Below are positions 20,297 through 29,850 of a stretch of DNA of 64,000 bases, piece after piece. The DNA comes from Deltaproteobacteria bacterium. Its GTDB lineage: Bacteria; Myxococcota_A; Polyangia; Nannocystales; Nannocystaceae. The notes below the pieces were generated by a model, which worked only from the letters and a program-made list of their open reading frames with translations, ran no database searches and was not told the DNA's origin. A program made the position numbers and the translations under genes. The stretch's first letter is position 1; each line of letters starts with the position of its first letter. The stretch spans positions 1,860,001 to 1,924,000 of the forward strand of contig JADJEE010000001.1 in the NCBI GenBank assembly GCA_016709225.1. Direction: 5' to 3'.

Positions 20297-21924
20297 TCAG
20301 TGCGTCCGCGGCCGGGCCGGCCGCTGCAGCTCGGGCAACGCAACGCTGCGCGCGGTCGCGCCCTTGGGTTCCCACACCGACTCGACGTACGCGAGGTTGC
20401 GGGCCCCTCGGGGATGCCGGGGGAGCCACCCGTGCGCGCCGACCATCGCGAGCCCGAGCACGATCCCGGCGAGCATCGACGACCACGTGCGAATCCCCGG
20501 CTCTATCACCCGCGCGAACACGAGCGCGAAGGTGACCACGGACAGCGCCAACAGGCCGATCAGGGGATCGTGCGTGCTGGCGCGACCGAACGCGAGCCAC
20601 GGGCGTAGGCCGCCCTCGAGCAGCGGCAGCAGCAGCTCGGGCACCGGCGCGTCGACGTTGTCGACGTCGATGTGGGGCCACAGGTTCGCGGCCAGACCAT
20701 CGACGACGATGCCGTACGTCACCAACGCGACCGCGATGGTGATCCACGGCGGACTGCGACGTAGCTGCGCGTAGCACTCGGCCCATCCGAGCACGAACGA
20801 TGGCAACGCGAGCGCGAAGTACCGCGGCCCCACCCGCCAGCCGCCATCGAACGCGAGGCTGGCGTTCATCCACACGAACACGACGATGATGCCGATGTGC
20901 AGCTGCGCCTCGAAGCGCCGCGCGGGATCGCGGCCGGCCATGAGCAACCCCCAGCCGCCCAGCACGACCGCCGGCGCCCACCACAGCAGGCCGGCATCGA
21001 CCGCAAAGAACTGCGCGTGCGTGGAGGTCCAGCTCGGCGCGGTGAGCCCCATGAGCCCCTGCCCGTGCGCGGCGGCGAAGTCGGCCACCGTCGCGTGCAG
21101 GTAGCCGGTCGACCACGGCGAGCCGAACACCCGCTGGTGGTACGTCGCCAGCATCGCCACCGGCACGACTGCACCGCCGAGCGCGGCGGCGGCCTCGAGC
21201 AGCCGCGTCCGCCGTTGCCACGGCTCGGCGCGCACGATCGCCAGCAGCAGCACCGCGCCGATCGGGATGCCGGCGAACGCAGCCATGTACTCGACGCCGA
21301 TCGACGCGCCCGCGAGCGCACCGCCGAGCAGCAGCCATGGCCAGCGCCGCGGGTCCTCGCGCTCGCGCGCCCACGCGATCGCGAGGATGCCGGCGTGCAG
21401 GGCACAGGCCGCGAGCGCGTGCCCGTACAGCAGGTGCCCGTAGGCGATCGCGGGGTCGCGAGCGCCCATGTCAGCACCGCGGCCATCGCCGGGCCGAAGC
21501 CGAACACCGGCGCGTGCCGACGCCACAGAAGCCACGCCAGCGCCAGCGTCGGCAGCACGCCGGCGAACACCCGTGCCCAGAACGTCAGCGTGCGCAGGTC
21601 GAGCGCGTCTCCGTGCAGGGCCCGTGCGACGCGATATCCCGCCGCCGCCACGATCGTGGTGCCCGGCGGCTTGTTGGGGTACAGCCGCCCGTCGACGCCG
21701 CTGCGCGCGGTGTCGGGGCCAGCGTCGAGCCCCCGCGCTGCGACGCCGTCGATGGCCCACTCGTCGGCGTCGACCCACGCCATCGCCTGCATGAGCCGCG
21801 GGCGCTCGTTGGCGTTGCGAGTGCGCTCGAAGTACGGGAACTCCAGCGCCAACGCGAGCAGCAGCACGACCCACACACCGCCGGTCGCGGGCCACTGCAG
21901 CCACGACCGTGCGGGACGACTCAC
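20297..21924 (-). pseudogene. Frameshifted polytopic membrane protein, GT39-like glycosyltransferase
   Basis: Two overlapping frames together encode one membrane protein of about 540 residues. The first starts at GTG 21924 and contains LYPNKPPGTTIV, as in dolichyl-phosphate-mannose/ArnT-type (GT39-like) proteins, then reaches AAVLTWALATP. The second continues with AIAYGHLLYGHALAACALH, further transmembrane helices, WSTGYLHAT and GPRYFALALPSFVLGW, and ends at 20297. The break is at a run of four G (21452-21455, plus strand). One extra G there would restore LATPAIAYGH without a gap. It is either a genuine -1 frameshift or a sequencing error in a homopolymer. The GTG overlaps the pspA stop (GTGA), so the two genes are coupled. 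Confidence 0.75.
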
Positions 21925-22625
21925 GACTCGCTGCCGGAGGGCAGGCTCTGCTGGGCCTTCATGCGCGCCTTGAGGGCCGCGAGCTCGTCGTCGACCTTGC
22001 TCTCGCCCGCGAGCTCGCTCAGCTTGGCGTCGATCTCGGCCTCCTTCACCTCGCTCGAGAGCTCGGCCTGGGCCTCGTTCAAGGTCTCGAGCGACGCGAT
22101 GCGCTGCTCGATCTCGTCGAGCCGCGACAGCGTGCCGCCGTCGCCGATCGTGCCCGGCATCACGCCACGCTTGGCCGCACGTGCCTGCGCCATCAAGGAG
22201 CCGCGGCGCAGGTTCAAGGTCTTCAGCTTCTGCTTCGAGGTCGCGATGTGCCGCTGCATGGTCTCCACCAGCGTCGTCTGCTCGGCCAGCGCGGCGCGGG
22301 TGTCGGCGAGCTGCGCCGAGATGTCGGTCTTGCGGTGCAGCGCCTGACGTGCGAGGGACTCGTCGCCCAGACGCAGCGCGGTCTCGGCCCGCTTCTCCCA
22401 CTCGCCCTCGTCCTTCGCGAGCTGCTCGACCTTGCGCTCCATCATCTTGCGGTCGACCACCGCTTGGTGGAGATCCTTCTCGGCGGTCTGGATCTGCGTC
22501 GCCAGGTCGTCGAGCATCAGCGCGACCTCCTGGCCGGGATCCGATACCGCATCGACGGCGCTCGTGAGCGTGCTGGAGATCGAGTTCTTGAGGCGGCTGA
22601 GCAGCCCCGGCTTGTTGTCGCTCAT
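21921..22625 (-). CDS. pspA: PspA/IM30 (Vipp1) family protein
   Basis: A 234-residue protein that is almost entirely coiled coil. The N-terminus GLLSRLKNSISSTLTSAVDAVSDPGQEVALMLDDL matches the amphipathic first helix and the start of the PspA/Vipp1 coiled-coil hairpin. The family forms ESCRT-III-like rings and rods that stabilise stressed membranes. The ATG at 22625 has AAGGACG 7 nt upstream. No pspF or pspBC lies nearby; the only operon partner is the downstream frameshifted membrane protein, whose start overlaps this stop by 4 nt. Confidence 0.85.
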   Translation of the reverse strand: MSDNKPGLLSRLKNSISSTLTSAVDAVSDPGQEVALMLDDLATQIQTAEKDLHQAVVDRKMMERKVEQLAKDEGEWEKRAETALRLGDESLARQALHRKTDISAQLADTRAALAEQTTLVETMQRHIATSKQKLKTLNLRRGSLMAQARAAKRGVMPGTIGDGGTLSRLDEIEQRIASLETLNEAQAELSSEVKEAEIDAKLSELAGESKVDDELAALKARMKAQQSLPSGSES

Positions 22626-22807
22626 CGGCGGACGTCCTTCTCGCGGCAGGCGGGCGACGCGAGAGCGCTCGTGCGCGTCCTCGGCGTGTGCCAAGCGTAC
22701 CAACTCGGGCGCGCGGCGCCAGCACCCGCGGCGGCCCCCACGATCCGCCGTGCGAGGCGGCAGCTCGGGCCGCGCCGGTGGTAGGCTCCGCCGGCGAAGC
22801 GACGCGC

Positions 22808-23857
22808 ATGGGAATCACGGGATCGACCGCCGGGTTGGCCGGCCTGCGCGGACACGCGAACGCACGCGTGCAGCTCGAGCGTGCGCTGGCCCGCGGCACG
22901 CTGCACCACGCGATGCTGTTCGTCGGTCCGCGCGGCGTCGGCAAGGCCACGGCCGCGCGGGCGCTCGCGCAGGCGCTGCACTGCAGCGAGCAACCCGGCC
23001 GCGGCTGCGGCACCTGCAGCCCGTGTCGCCGCGTCGCCGCCGGCCTCCACGCTGGTGTCGAGTGGATCGAACCCGAGAGCCCCGGCGGCAAGATCAAGGT
23101 CGAGGCCGCACGCGAGCTGGCCAATCGCCTGCAGCAGGCGCCGTTCGAGGGGACCCACCACGTGGTCGTCATCGATCCCGCCGAGGCGCTCACGGATCAG
23201 GCCACCAACGCGCTGCTCAAGACCCTCGAGGAGCCCCGTGCGGGCGTGCACTTCGTGCTGGTGGCGCAGGCGCTCGATGGCATCTTGCCGACGATCCTCT
23301 CGCGCGCGGCGATCGTCCGCTTCGGTCGCCTCGGTGACGACGAGGTCGCGGCGATCCTCGCCGACGCGCTCGCCCGCGATGCCAGCGGCGCCGAGGTGCC
23401 CGAGGCACGCCGCGTGCTGGCGGTGCGACTGGCCGATGGCAGCGCCGGCGTGGCCATCGAGCTCGCGCTCGATGCCTCGCTCGACACCACCCACGCGCTG
23501 CTGCGCGAGGCATCGCGTGCGGCCCACGAGGGCCCGGCGGCGATCTTCGGTGGCGACGCGACGCCGCTGGGTCGCGCGTGGTCCGAGGCCACCGCTGGCC
23601 CCACCACCGGCAAGCCCGCGCGCGAGCGCCAGGCGGTCGGCCGCGTCGCGGAGCTGTGGCTGCTCGACCTGCGCGAGCGCATCCGCGGCCACGCGGGCGT
23701 GCCGGGGGTCGCGGCCGCCGGCCGCGATCGCCACGGGCTGGCCCGCGCTGCGGATGCCCTGTTGCAGCTGCAGACGCGACTCGATCGCAACGCCAACGCC
23801 AAGCTGTCGTTCGAGCAGACCCTGCTCGAGCTCGGGGCCGCCGCGGGGCCGCCATGA
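22808..23857 (+). CDS. holB: DNA polymerase III, delta-prime subunit
   Basis: A 349-residue AAA+ clamp-loader subunit. GPRGVGKATAARALAQ is a Walker A-type loop. CGTCSPC, with an earlier Cys in ALHCSEQ, forms the four-Cys zinc module. VVVIDPAEALTDQATNALLKTLEEP is the Walker B/sensor region in the DnaX/HolB style (the DEAD-type motif is replaced by DPAE). TILSRAAIVRFGRL is the SRC-like arginine-finger segment. It loads the beta clamp together with tau/gamma and delta. A TAGGCT element lies 20 nt upstream of the ATG. Its stop overlaps the next start (ATGA). Confidence 0.88.
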   Translation: MGITGSTAGLAGLRGHANARVQLERALARGTLHHAMLFVGPRGVGKATAARALAQALHCSEQPGRGCGTCSPCRRVAAGLHAGVEWIEPESPGGKIKVEAARELANRLQQAPFEGTHHVVVIDPAEALTDQATNALLKTLEEPRAGVHFVLVAQALDGILPTILSRAAIVRFGRLGDDEVAAILADALARDASGAEVPEARRVLAVRLADGSAGVAIELALDASLDTTHALLREASRAAHEGPAAIFGGDATPLGRAWSEATAGPTTGKPARERQAVGRVAELWLLDLRERIRGHAGVPGVAAAGRDRHGLARAADALLQLQTRLDRNANAKLSFEQTLLELGAAAGPP

Positions 23858-24858
23858 TCGGCCCCGAGATGACGCTGGCAGCCGCGCTGCGCGACGCCGC
23901 CCACCAAGACGGCGCGGTGCGGATCGCGGGGCTGCGCAACCTCGCGCCGGCGCTGCTGCTCGCGCTCGACCGCCCCGGCCCCGCGTGCGTCGACGACCGC
24001 GAGCACCCCGATGCCGCGGCCACGCGCGCACTGCTGCGGCGCGGCCTCGACGACGCGCTGCCCGATGCCCGCGGCTACGCAGCGATCGGCCTCGCGACCC
24101 TCGGCGCGACCGAGATCATCGAGGCCGTGACGCCGTGGCTGCAAGACGATCGCGAGCGCGACCACGCCGACGCGGTGTGGCTGCGCGAGGCCGGCGTGAT
24201 CGCGCTGTCGTACGTCGGCGTCGCGATCGGCGAGCGCGACGCGGCCGCGCGCGAGCGCGTGCTGCTGCTGCTGCGCACCGCCTCGACCAGCTCGCGGCCC
24301 GAGCTGCGCGATCAAGCCGCGGTCGCGCGGGTCGAGCTCGACGACCCCGAGATCGAGACCGCACTGCGCGACGCACTCGCGCGCGCCCACGGCGACGAGC
24401 GCGAACCGATCGCCTACGCGCTGTCGCTCGCGCCCGCGCTCGGCCCGGCGACCCTCGACGCGCTCGCCGATGCGCTCGCGCAGGGCTCGGCCACCGACGC
24501 CGCGGCGCTCGAGCTGGCGTTGGTGCTGGCCGCCCATGCCCGCCCCGAGGCCACGCCGACCCTGGTCGCCGCGCTGACGCGCCGCTTCGATCGCGATCGT
24601 GCCCTCGAGGCGCTCGCCGCCGCGGGCGTGCCCGATCTCGCCGCGGCGCAGGCGACCGCGCGGCTGCTGCGGCCGTGGGTGCCGCCGGTCACGCGGGTGC
24701 GCGCCGCGTACGCGCTGTGCCGGATCGCCCCCGACGGATCCTCTCTGCGGGTCCGCGGGCAGCGCGGCCTCGCGTGGCTCGCGTGGCACCCGCGGGGCCT
24801 CGTGCGCGCCGCGGTGGCCGATGCCCATGCCGCGCTGGCAGCCCTGAAACGCCCCTAG
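23854..24858 (+). CDS. HEAT-repeat protein, unknown role
   Basis: A 334-residue Ala/Leu/Arg-rich soluble protein made of helical repeats, of which GYAAIGLATLGATEII, ADAVWLREAGVIALSYVGV, RPELRDQAAVARVELDDPE and EPIAYALSLAPALG are examples. The pattern (paired helices, Gly or Pro at turns, Asp/Arg inside) resembles HEAT/PBS-lyase-like repeats, used as protein-binding scaffolds. There is no catalytic motif or signal peptide. Translational coupling to holB (4-nt overlap) suggests coordinated expression, not necessarily a replication role. Confidence 0.72.
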   Translation: MIGPEMTLAAALRDAAHQDGAVRIAGLRNLAPALLLALDRPGPACVDDREHPDAAATRALLRRGLDDALPDARGYAAIGLATLGATEIIEAVTPWLQDDRERDHADAVWLREAGVIALSYVGVAIGERDAAARERVLLLLRTASTSSRPELRDQAAVARVELDDPEIETALRDALARAHGDEREPIAYALSLAPALGPATLDALADALAQGSATDAAALELALVLAAHARPEATPTLVAALTRRFDRDRALEALAAAGVPDLAAAQATARLLRPWVPPVTRVRAAYALCRIAPDGSSLRVRGQRGLAWLAWHPRGLVRAAVADAHAALAALKRP

Positions 24859-24945
24859 AATGCCGGAACGGGCGCAGTGCGCCGAGCGCAGGCCGGGCCG
24901 GTGCATCGCCCTGCCGCCCGAGTCCCAGCGGGGCGATGCCGGGCC

Positions 24946-24974
24946 TTGACGCGCCGGGGTCCTTCCCCGATAGT
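24946..24974 (+). promoter_or_regulatory. rplC promoter
   Basis: TTGACG (24946-24951) and GATAGT (24969-24974) are separated by exactly 17 nt. Transcription would start near 24981. It lies outside any gene and gives rplC its own promoter. Confidence 0.6.
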
Positions 24975-25004
24975 CGGCCGCCCCAAACAGGGGATCGGAA
25001 CGTC

Positions 25005-25676
25005 ATGAATCTCCAGCCTGGCATGCTCGCGAAGAAACTCGGGATGACGCAGATCTTCCTCGAAGACGGCACCCGCGTTCCGGTCACCGTGCTCTCGGTG
25101 CGCGGCAACACCGTGCTCGCCCATCGAACGATCGAACGCGACGGCTACACCGCGCTGCAGGTCGCCTTCGATGAGCAGAAGCCGCACCGTCTCACCAAGG
25201 CCGACCTCGGCCGCTTCAAGCAGGCGAACGTCTCGCCCAAGAAGTTCGTGCGAGAGTTCCGCGTCGCCGCGGACGTGCTCGCGAAGTACCCCGTCGGCAG
25301 CGACATCCCAGCGGCGGTCTTCGCCGAGGGGCAGTTCGTCGACGTCTCCGGTACCACCAAGGGCAAGGGCTTCCAGGGCGGCATGCGCCGCCACAAGATC
25401 GGTGGCAAGCCCAACACCCACGGTACCCACGAGTACTTCCGTCACGGCGGCTCCATCGGCTGCCGCCTCACGCCCGGCCGCGTGCACCCCGGCAAGCGGA
25501 TGCCCGGTCACCTCGGCGCCGACAACCAGACCATCCAGAACCTGCGCATCGCCAAGGTCCTCGCGGATGAGGGTGTGCTGCTGGTGCGGGGTGCGGTGCC
25601 CGGTGCGGCGAACGAGTACGTGACCGTGCACGTGGCCCGCAAGGTCGCGGCCCGCACGGCTGCCGGCAAGGCCTGA
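25005..25676 (+). CDS. rplC: Ribosomal protein L3, solitary gene
   Basis: A full-length 223-residue L3 (uL3). Signatures include MLAKKLGMTQIF at the N-terminus, the central loop KGKGFQGGMRRH, then THGTHEYFRHGGSIG and TPGRVHPGKRMPGH. L3 binds 23S rRNA near the peptidyl-transferase centre and is an early assembly protein. In nearly all bacteria rplC lies in the S10 operon between rpsJ and rplD. Here it stands alone, between a HEAT protein and an rlmE homologue, with its own promoter. Whether another copy exists in an S10 operon cannot be seen. The weak GGGGAT leader and the ATG at 25005 fit the usual start. Confidence 0.95.
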   Translation: MNLQPGMLAKKLGMTQIFLEDGTRVPVTVLSVRGNTVLAHRTIERDGYTALQVAFDEQKPHRLTKADLGRFKQANVSPKKFVREFRVAADVLAKYPVGSDIPAAVFAEGQFVDVSGTTKGKGFQGGMRRHKIGGKPNTHGTHEYFRHGGSIGCRLTPGRVHPGKRMPGHLGADNQTIQNLRIAKVLADEGVLLVRGAVPGAANEYVTVHVARKVAARTAAGKA

Positions 25677-25743
25677 GGGGCCGCGCGGCGACTTCGTCCG
25701 CGCACCGACGTCGGTCGGGTGCGCGGCCTTGGAGCGATGAACC

Positions 25744-26382
<639 letters not shown>

Positions 26383-26386
26383 CGGT

Positions 26387-26409
26387 GGGTCGGCCGGACC
26401 GGCCGACCC
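26387..26409. terminator. Strong hairpin between rlmE and the kinase gene
   Basis: GGGTCGGCCGG and CCGGCCGACCC are perfect 11-bp arms around a single A. The hairpin starts 4 nt after the rlmE stop in the convergent gap. No U-tract follows, so if it terminates it does so by hairpin strength alone or with Rho. Confidence 0.5.
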
Positions 26410-26489
26410 CGGTGCGGCCAGCTCTCCACGTCGCCAGCGGCTGCACGGCCTCGCCAACCGGGGGCGGCTCGGCGTCGGCAGTGGGTCGC

Positions 26490-29399
26490 TCAGCGCGGCG
26501 ACGGCCGGGGCGCGCGCGTGGGCGGCTCGACCTGGGCGGCTCGCCACGCGACGATGCGTGTACGCAACGCCTCGGCCCGCTCCTCACCCTGCGGCAGGCG
26601 ATCGAGCGCATCACGGCTCAGCTGGTCGGCACGCGCGCGCGACTCGGCGGCGTCGCCGAGCAACCGCGCGAGCTCGAAGGTGGCGCGCGCGCGCAGCAGG
26701 CCGGGCACGGTCGCGTCGTCGCAGCACGCCAGCGACTGCTCGAGGGCGTCGACCGCCGGCGCGATCGCACCGCGGCGCTCGTGCACCTGCGCGGTGACCC
26801 ACAGCGCACGGGCACGTGCGACCAAGCCGACGGTGTCGGGACCGGCCTCGCGCTGCAGCAGCGACTGCGCCCGCGCGAGCGCCTCGTCGTTGCGATCGAA
26901 GTGCAGCAACGCCTCGGCGGTGACGACGTCGAGCGCCGCGGCGTGGCGGGCATCCGGGGTCCGAGCCCCGAGCGCATCCTGGGCCGCGCGGGCGTGCTCG
27001 AGCGCCCCGGCGGCGTCGTTGCGGAGCAACGCAGCCTCGGACTGCGCGATGCCGACGTCGAGCAGCGCCGGGGAGACCTCGCCGTGGACCCGCGCGATGG
27101 TGTCGGCACGCGCGAGCATGCGGGCCGCGTCGTCGTGCCGGCCGAGCTGTGCCAGCGCGAGGCCGGCGTCGAGCAGTGGCGCGACCAGCTCGGGCGCGTC
27201 GCGACCGTGGGCCAGCTCGGCCGAGCTCACGGCGCGCTCGAGATCGTCGAGCGCGGCCGCGATGTCGCCCTGCTCCATCGCGACCGCACCGAGTCGCGCG
27301 AGCACCATCGCCGTGCGGGGATGATCGAAGCCGAAGGCGTACTCGTCGATCTCGAGCGCGCGGTGCAGCAGCGCCTGCGCGGCCGCCAGCTCCCCGGCGC
27401 CGGCCAGCACCTCGGCGAGCTCGACCGCCGCATCGGCCACCCGCGCGTCCTCGGTACCGTGGGTGCGCTCGAGCACCGCGAGCACGCGCTCGAGCTGTGC
27501 GCGGGCCCCGAGCACGTCACCGGCCGCCCGCAGCATCTGTGCGCGACGCTGCGCGAGCTCGATCTCCAGCTCGTCGTCGCCGCCCGTGCGCGACAGCAGC
27601 GACTGCGCGAGCTCGGCCCAACCCTCGGCCTCGCTGCGGCGCAGGGGGTCGCCCGCCAGCAGGCTCACCAGGGCGACTGCGGCGCGCCCGGCCACGCGAT
27701 CGGAGCGCCCGCGCACCGCGGTGGTGACCGCCTCGCGCAGGTGTTGCTCGGCCGCCGCGGTCTCACTGCGCGCGGCCTCGCACTGCGCGAGCTGCTCGAG
27801 CGCCTCGGCGTGCAGGGGGTCGTAGCCGAGCTCGTCGGCGCGCGCGACCAGGTCCCGCGCCGGTCCGATCGCGACCTCGTAGAGGCCCGCGCGCTGCAGC
27901 GCCGAAACCCGCGCGAGCTCGGGTCGGAGGTCCTCCAGCTCGACCGCGACGGTGGGATCGTCGGGCGGCGGCACCGGATCGAGCAGCGCCTCGAGCTGCG
28001 CACACGCCCGCAGCCGCGGCAGGTTCTGCACCGCCGCCAGCGAGCGCTCGACGACCGCGACGTCGGCCTGCTCGAACACGGTGAGCAACGCATCGAACTC
28101 GTCGAGCCGACGCGCGAGACACAACATGCGCGCATCGAGCAGCGCCTCGGACTGCTCGCCCCGCACGTGGGTGGCCTCGCACGCGTCGACATAGGCCGCG
28201 CTCCACTGATCGGCGTAGCGACGCAGCTCCGCCAGCAGCACCGGCCACTGCTCGCGGGCGTAGCTGAGGCCGGAGGCGGCGAAGCGCTGCTCGACGGTCT
28301 GTTCGCGCTCGCCGTTCCACACCGCGGTCACGTGCTCGCGCGCGCTGGCACAGGGCGCCGGCTCGCGGTCGAGCACGAAGCCGGCATAGACCCCGGTGAT
28401 CGCCGCTGCACCGACGCCGGCTGCGATGCCCCACCACCGCGGTCGCCACGCGCGATCGCGGGTGAGCTCGTGCAGCAGTGCACCCATGTCGGCGAAGCGC
28501 TGTGCCGGCTCGACCGACAGCGCGCGGGTCAACGCCCGTGGCAGCCACCCTGGCACCGAGGGCTGCGCGGGCGGCTCGCGGAGGTTGCCGGCGGTGACGT
28601 GGTACGCCAGCGAGGCGACGTCGTCGCCGGGGAACGGTCGCTGGCGATAGATGGCCTCCCACAGCACCACCGCGAACGCGAACTGATCCGCGCGCGCGTC
28701 GGCGCCCTGGCCGAGGTGCTGCTCCGGGGCCATGTACGCCGGCGTGCCCATGATGGCCCCGGCTGCCGTCACCGTCGCGGCCAGGGCTGCGCGGCCGGTA
28801 CCGGCGGGCGAGGCCACCGCGAGCCGCTCCGAGCCGGAGTCGTCGACGTTGGCCGCGCGTGCGAGGCCGAAGTCGGTCACCAGCAGGCGACCGTCGTGGG
28901 CGATCATCACGTTGTGGGGCTTGAAGTCGCGGTGTACGAGCCCCGCGGCGTGGGCCGCCGCGAGGCCGTGGCCGGCCTGCACGAGCACGTGCAGCGCCGC
29001 GCGCCAGTCGGGCCGCTCGGCCATCCACGCGCCCAGGCTGCGGCCCTCGATGAACTCCATCGCGACGAACACCTGGTCGTCGAAGGTGCCGACGTCGTGC
29101 ACGACGATGACGTTGCGATGGGACAGCCGCGCCATCGCCTGGGCCTCGCGGACCAGCCGCACGCGGCGCGCCTCGGCGCGCTCGCCGATGCCGTGGTGCA
29201 GGAGCTTGAGCGCGAGTCGGCGATCGAGCTCGGGATCGTAGGCCGCATAGACCACGCCCATGCCGCCCTCGCCCACGCGATCGAGCACGACGTAGCGACC
29301 GATCGCCTGGCCCCGCTCGAAGCTGCGACCGCGTTCGATAGCACCGCGCGCGGTGTCACTCGACACCAGCGTCACGTCGACGGCATCGTCGTCGGCCAC
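26490..29399 (-). CDS. Transmembrane Ser/Thr protein kinase with TPR-like sensor region
   Basis: A 969-residue Hanks-type kinase. The kinase domain spans about residues 33-310: GEGGMGVVY loop, Lys65 in LALKLL, HRDFKPHN (156-163), DFG (176-178) and APE at 224-226. All catalytic residues are present. A single transmembrane helix (about 322-343) follows. The C-terminal 620 residues are TPR-like helical repeats (for example ALEQLAQCEAARSETAAAEQHLREAV, TAMVLARLGAVAMEQGDIAAALDDLERAV). This architecture is typical of myxobacterial kinases. The repeats probably bind peptide or protein ligands across the membrane. GTG start, with a TAGGAT element 9 nt upstream. The extracytoplasmic side is inferred. 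Confidence 0.92.
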   Translation of the reverse strand: MADDDAVDVTLVSSDTARGAIERGRSFERGQAIGRYVVLDRVGEGGMGVVYAAYDPELDRRLALKLLHHGIGERAEARRVRLVREAQAMARLSHRNVIVVHDVGTFDDQVFVAMEFIEGRSLGAWMAERPDWRAALHVLVQAGHGLAAAHAAGLVHRDFKPHNVMIAHDGRLLVTDFGLARAANVDDSGSERLAVASPAGTGRAALAATVTAAGAIMGTPAYMAPEQHLGQGADARADQFAFAVVLWEAIYRQRPFPGDDVASLAYHVTAGNLREPPAQPSVPGWLPRALTRALSVEPAQRFADMGALLHELTRDRAWRPRWWGIAAGVGAAAITGVYAGFVLDREPAPCASAREHVTAVWNGEREQTVEQRFAASGLSYAREQWPVLLAELRRYADQWSAAYVDACEATHVRGEQSEALLDARMLCLARRLDEFDALLTVFEQADVAVVERSLAAVQNLPRLRACAQLEALLDPVPPPDDPTVAVELEDLRPELARVSALQRAGLYEVAIGPARDLVARADELGYDPLHAEALEQLAQCEAARSETAAAEQHLREAVTTAVRGRSDRVAGRAAVALVSLLAGDPLRRSEAEGWAELAQSLLSRTGGDDELEIELAQRRAQMLRAAGDVLGARAQLERVLAVLERTHGTEDARVADAAVELAEVLAGAGELAAAQALLHRALEIDEYAFGFDHPRTAMVLARLGAVAMEQGDIAAALDDLERAVSSAELAHGRDAPELVAPLLDAGLALAQLGRHDDAARMLARADTIARVHGEVSPALLDVGIAQSEAALLRNDAAGALEHARAAQDALGARTPDARHAAALDVVTAEALLHFDRNDEALARAQSLLQREAGPDTVGLVARARALWVTAQVHERRGAIAPAVDALEQSLACCDDATVPGLLRARATFELARLLGDAAESRARADQLSRDALDRLPQGEERAEALRTRIVAWRAAQVEPPTRAPRPSPR

Positions 29400-29408
29400 G
29401 TCGATCCC

Positions 29409-29414
29409 ATCCTA
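29409..29414 (-). promoter_or_regulatory. -10-like hexamer TAGGAT before the kinase GTG
   Basis: On the minus strand TAGGAT ends 9 nt before the GTG start at 29399. Transcription would start within 3 nt of the codon. Confidence 0.4.
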
Positions 29415-29471
29415 ACAGCCCGCGCGCATCACCACCGCCTTTGAGGCTTTCGTCGGCGGCGCAGATGTGCG

Positions 29472-29819
29472 ATGGCACGTCGCATGACCCAGGACCCGGC
29501 CGACGATGGTGACGACGCGCGCGCACGCCCCGATCCCAACCTCGTGCGTCGCAGCGGCGAGGGCACCGGTGCGTTCGCCGATCTCGGCGTGGTCTCGGTC
29601 GGCACCGGGAACCTGCGCAAGCTGCTGCAGGGGCTCCATCGCGGCACGCTGACGTGTCCGTTGACGCCCGCAGGCCTGGCCGGCCATGGGCTGCAGGACG
29701 CCAGCGGCGATCTGCTCGCGCACCTGCGCGGACTCGACACCGCGGGCGTGCGCGCGGTGGTGGTCGCGGTGCTCGCAGAACGGCTCGCACAGGGGCAACG
29801 GGACGCATCCCGCGGTTGA
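29472..29819 (+). CDS. Small protein of unknown function upstream of imuA
   Basis: A 115-residue soluble protein, Asp/Arg-rich at the N-terminus and helical after that (LRKLLQGLHRGTLTCPLTP, DLLAHLRGLDTAGVRAVVVAVLAER). I do not recognise the family. It may instead start at ATG 29484. It lies 31 nt upstream of imuA and ends before the SOS operator, so it is probably not controlled by LexA. Coding use is plausible but unproven. Confidence 0.5.
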   Translation: MARRMTQDPADDGDDARARPDPNLVRRSGEGTGAFADLGVVSVGTGNLRKLLQGLHRGTLTCPLTPAGLAGHGLQDASGDLLAHLRGLDTAGVRAVVVAVLAERLAQGQRDASRG

Positions 29820-29844
29820 CACTGTTCGAGTGTTCAGCTAGCTT
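29816..29844 (+). promoter_or_regulatory. imuA promoter with embedded SOS box
   Basis: TTGACA (29816-29821, consensus -35) and TAGCTT (29839-29844, -10-like) are separated by exactly 17 nt. The spacer, 29822-29838, is the SOS-like box CTGTTCGAGTGTTCAGC. Its right half GTTCAG is perfect and its left half CTGTTC is a 4/6 match to CTGAAC. It agrees with 15 of 17 positions of the M. xanthus LexA motif CTRHAMRYBYGTTCAGS as I recall it. The -10 places +1 at 29851, the A of the imuA ATG, giving a leaderless transcript under direct LexA occlusion. Confidence 0.75.
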
Positions 29845-29850
29845 GCCGCC

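Noticed and set aside
26385..29444. A 1019-codon plus-strand frame across the kinase gene
   Set aside because: The minus strand encodes a kinase with every catalytic motif; the plus-strand translation has no domain and is Arg/Ala-rich shadow.
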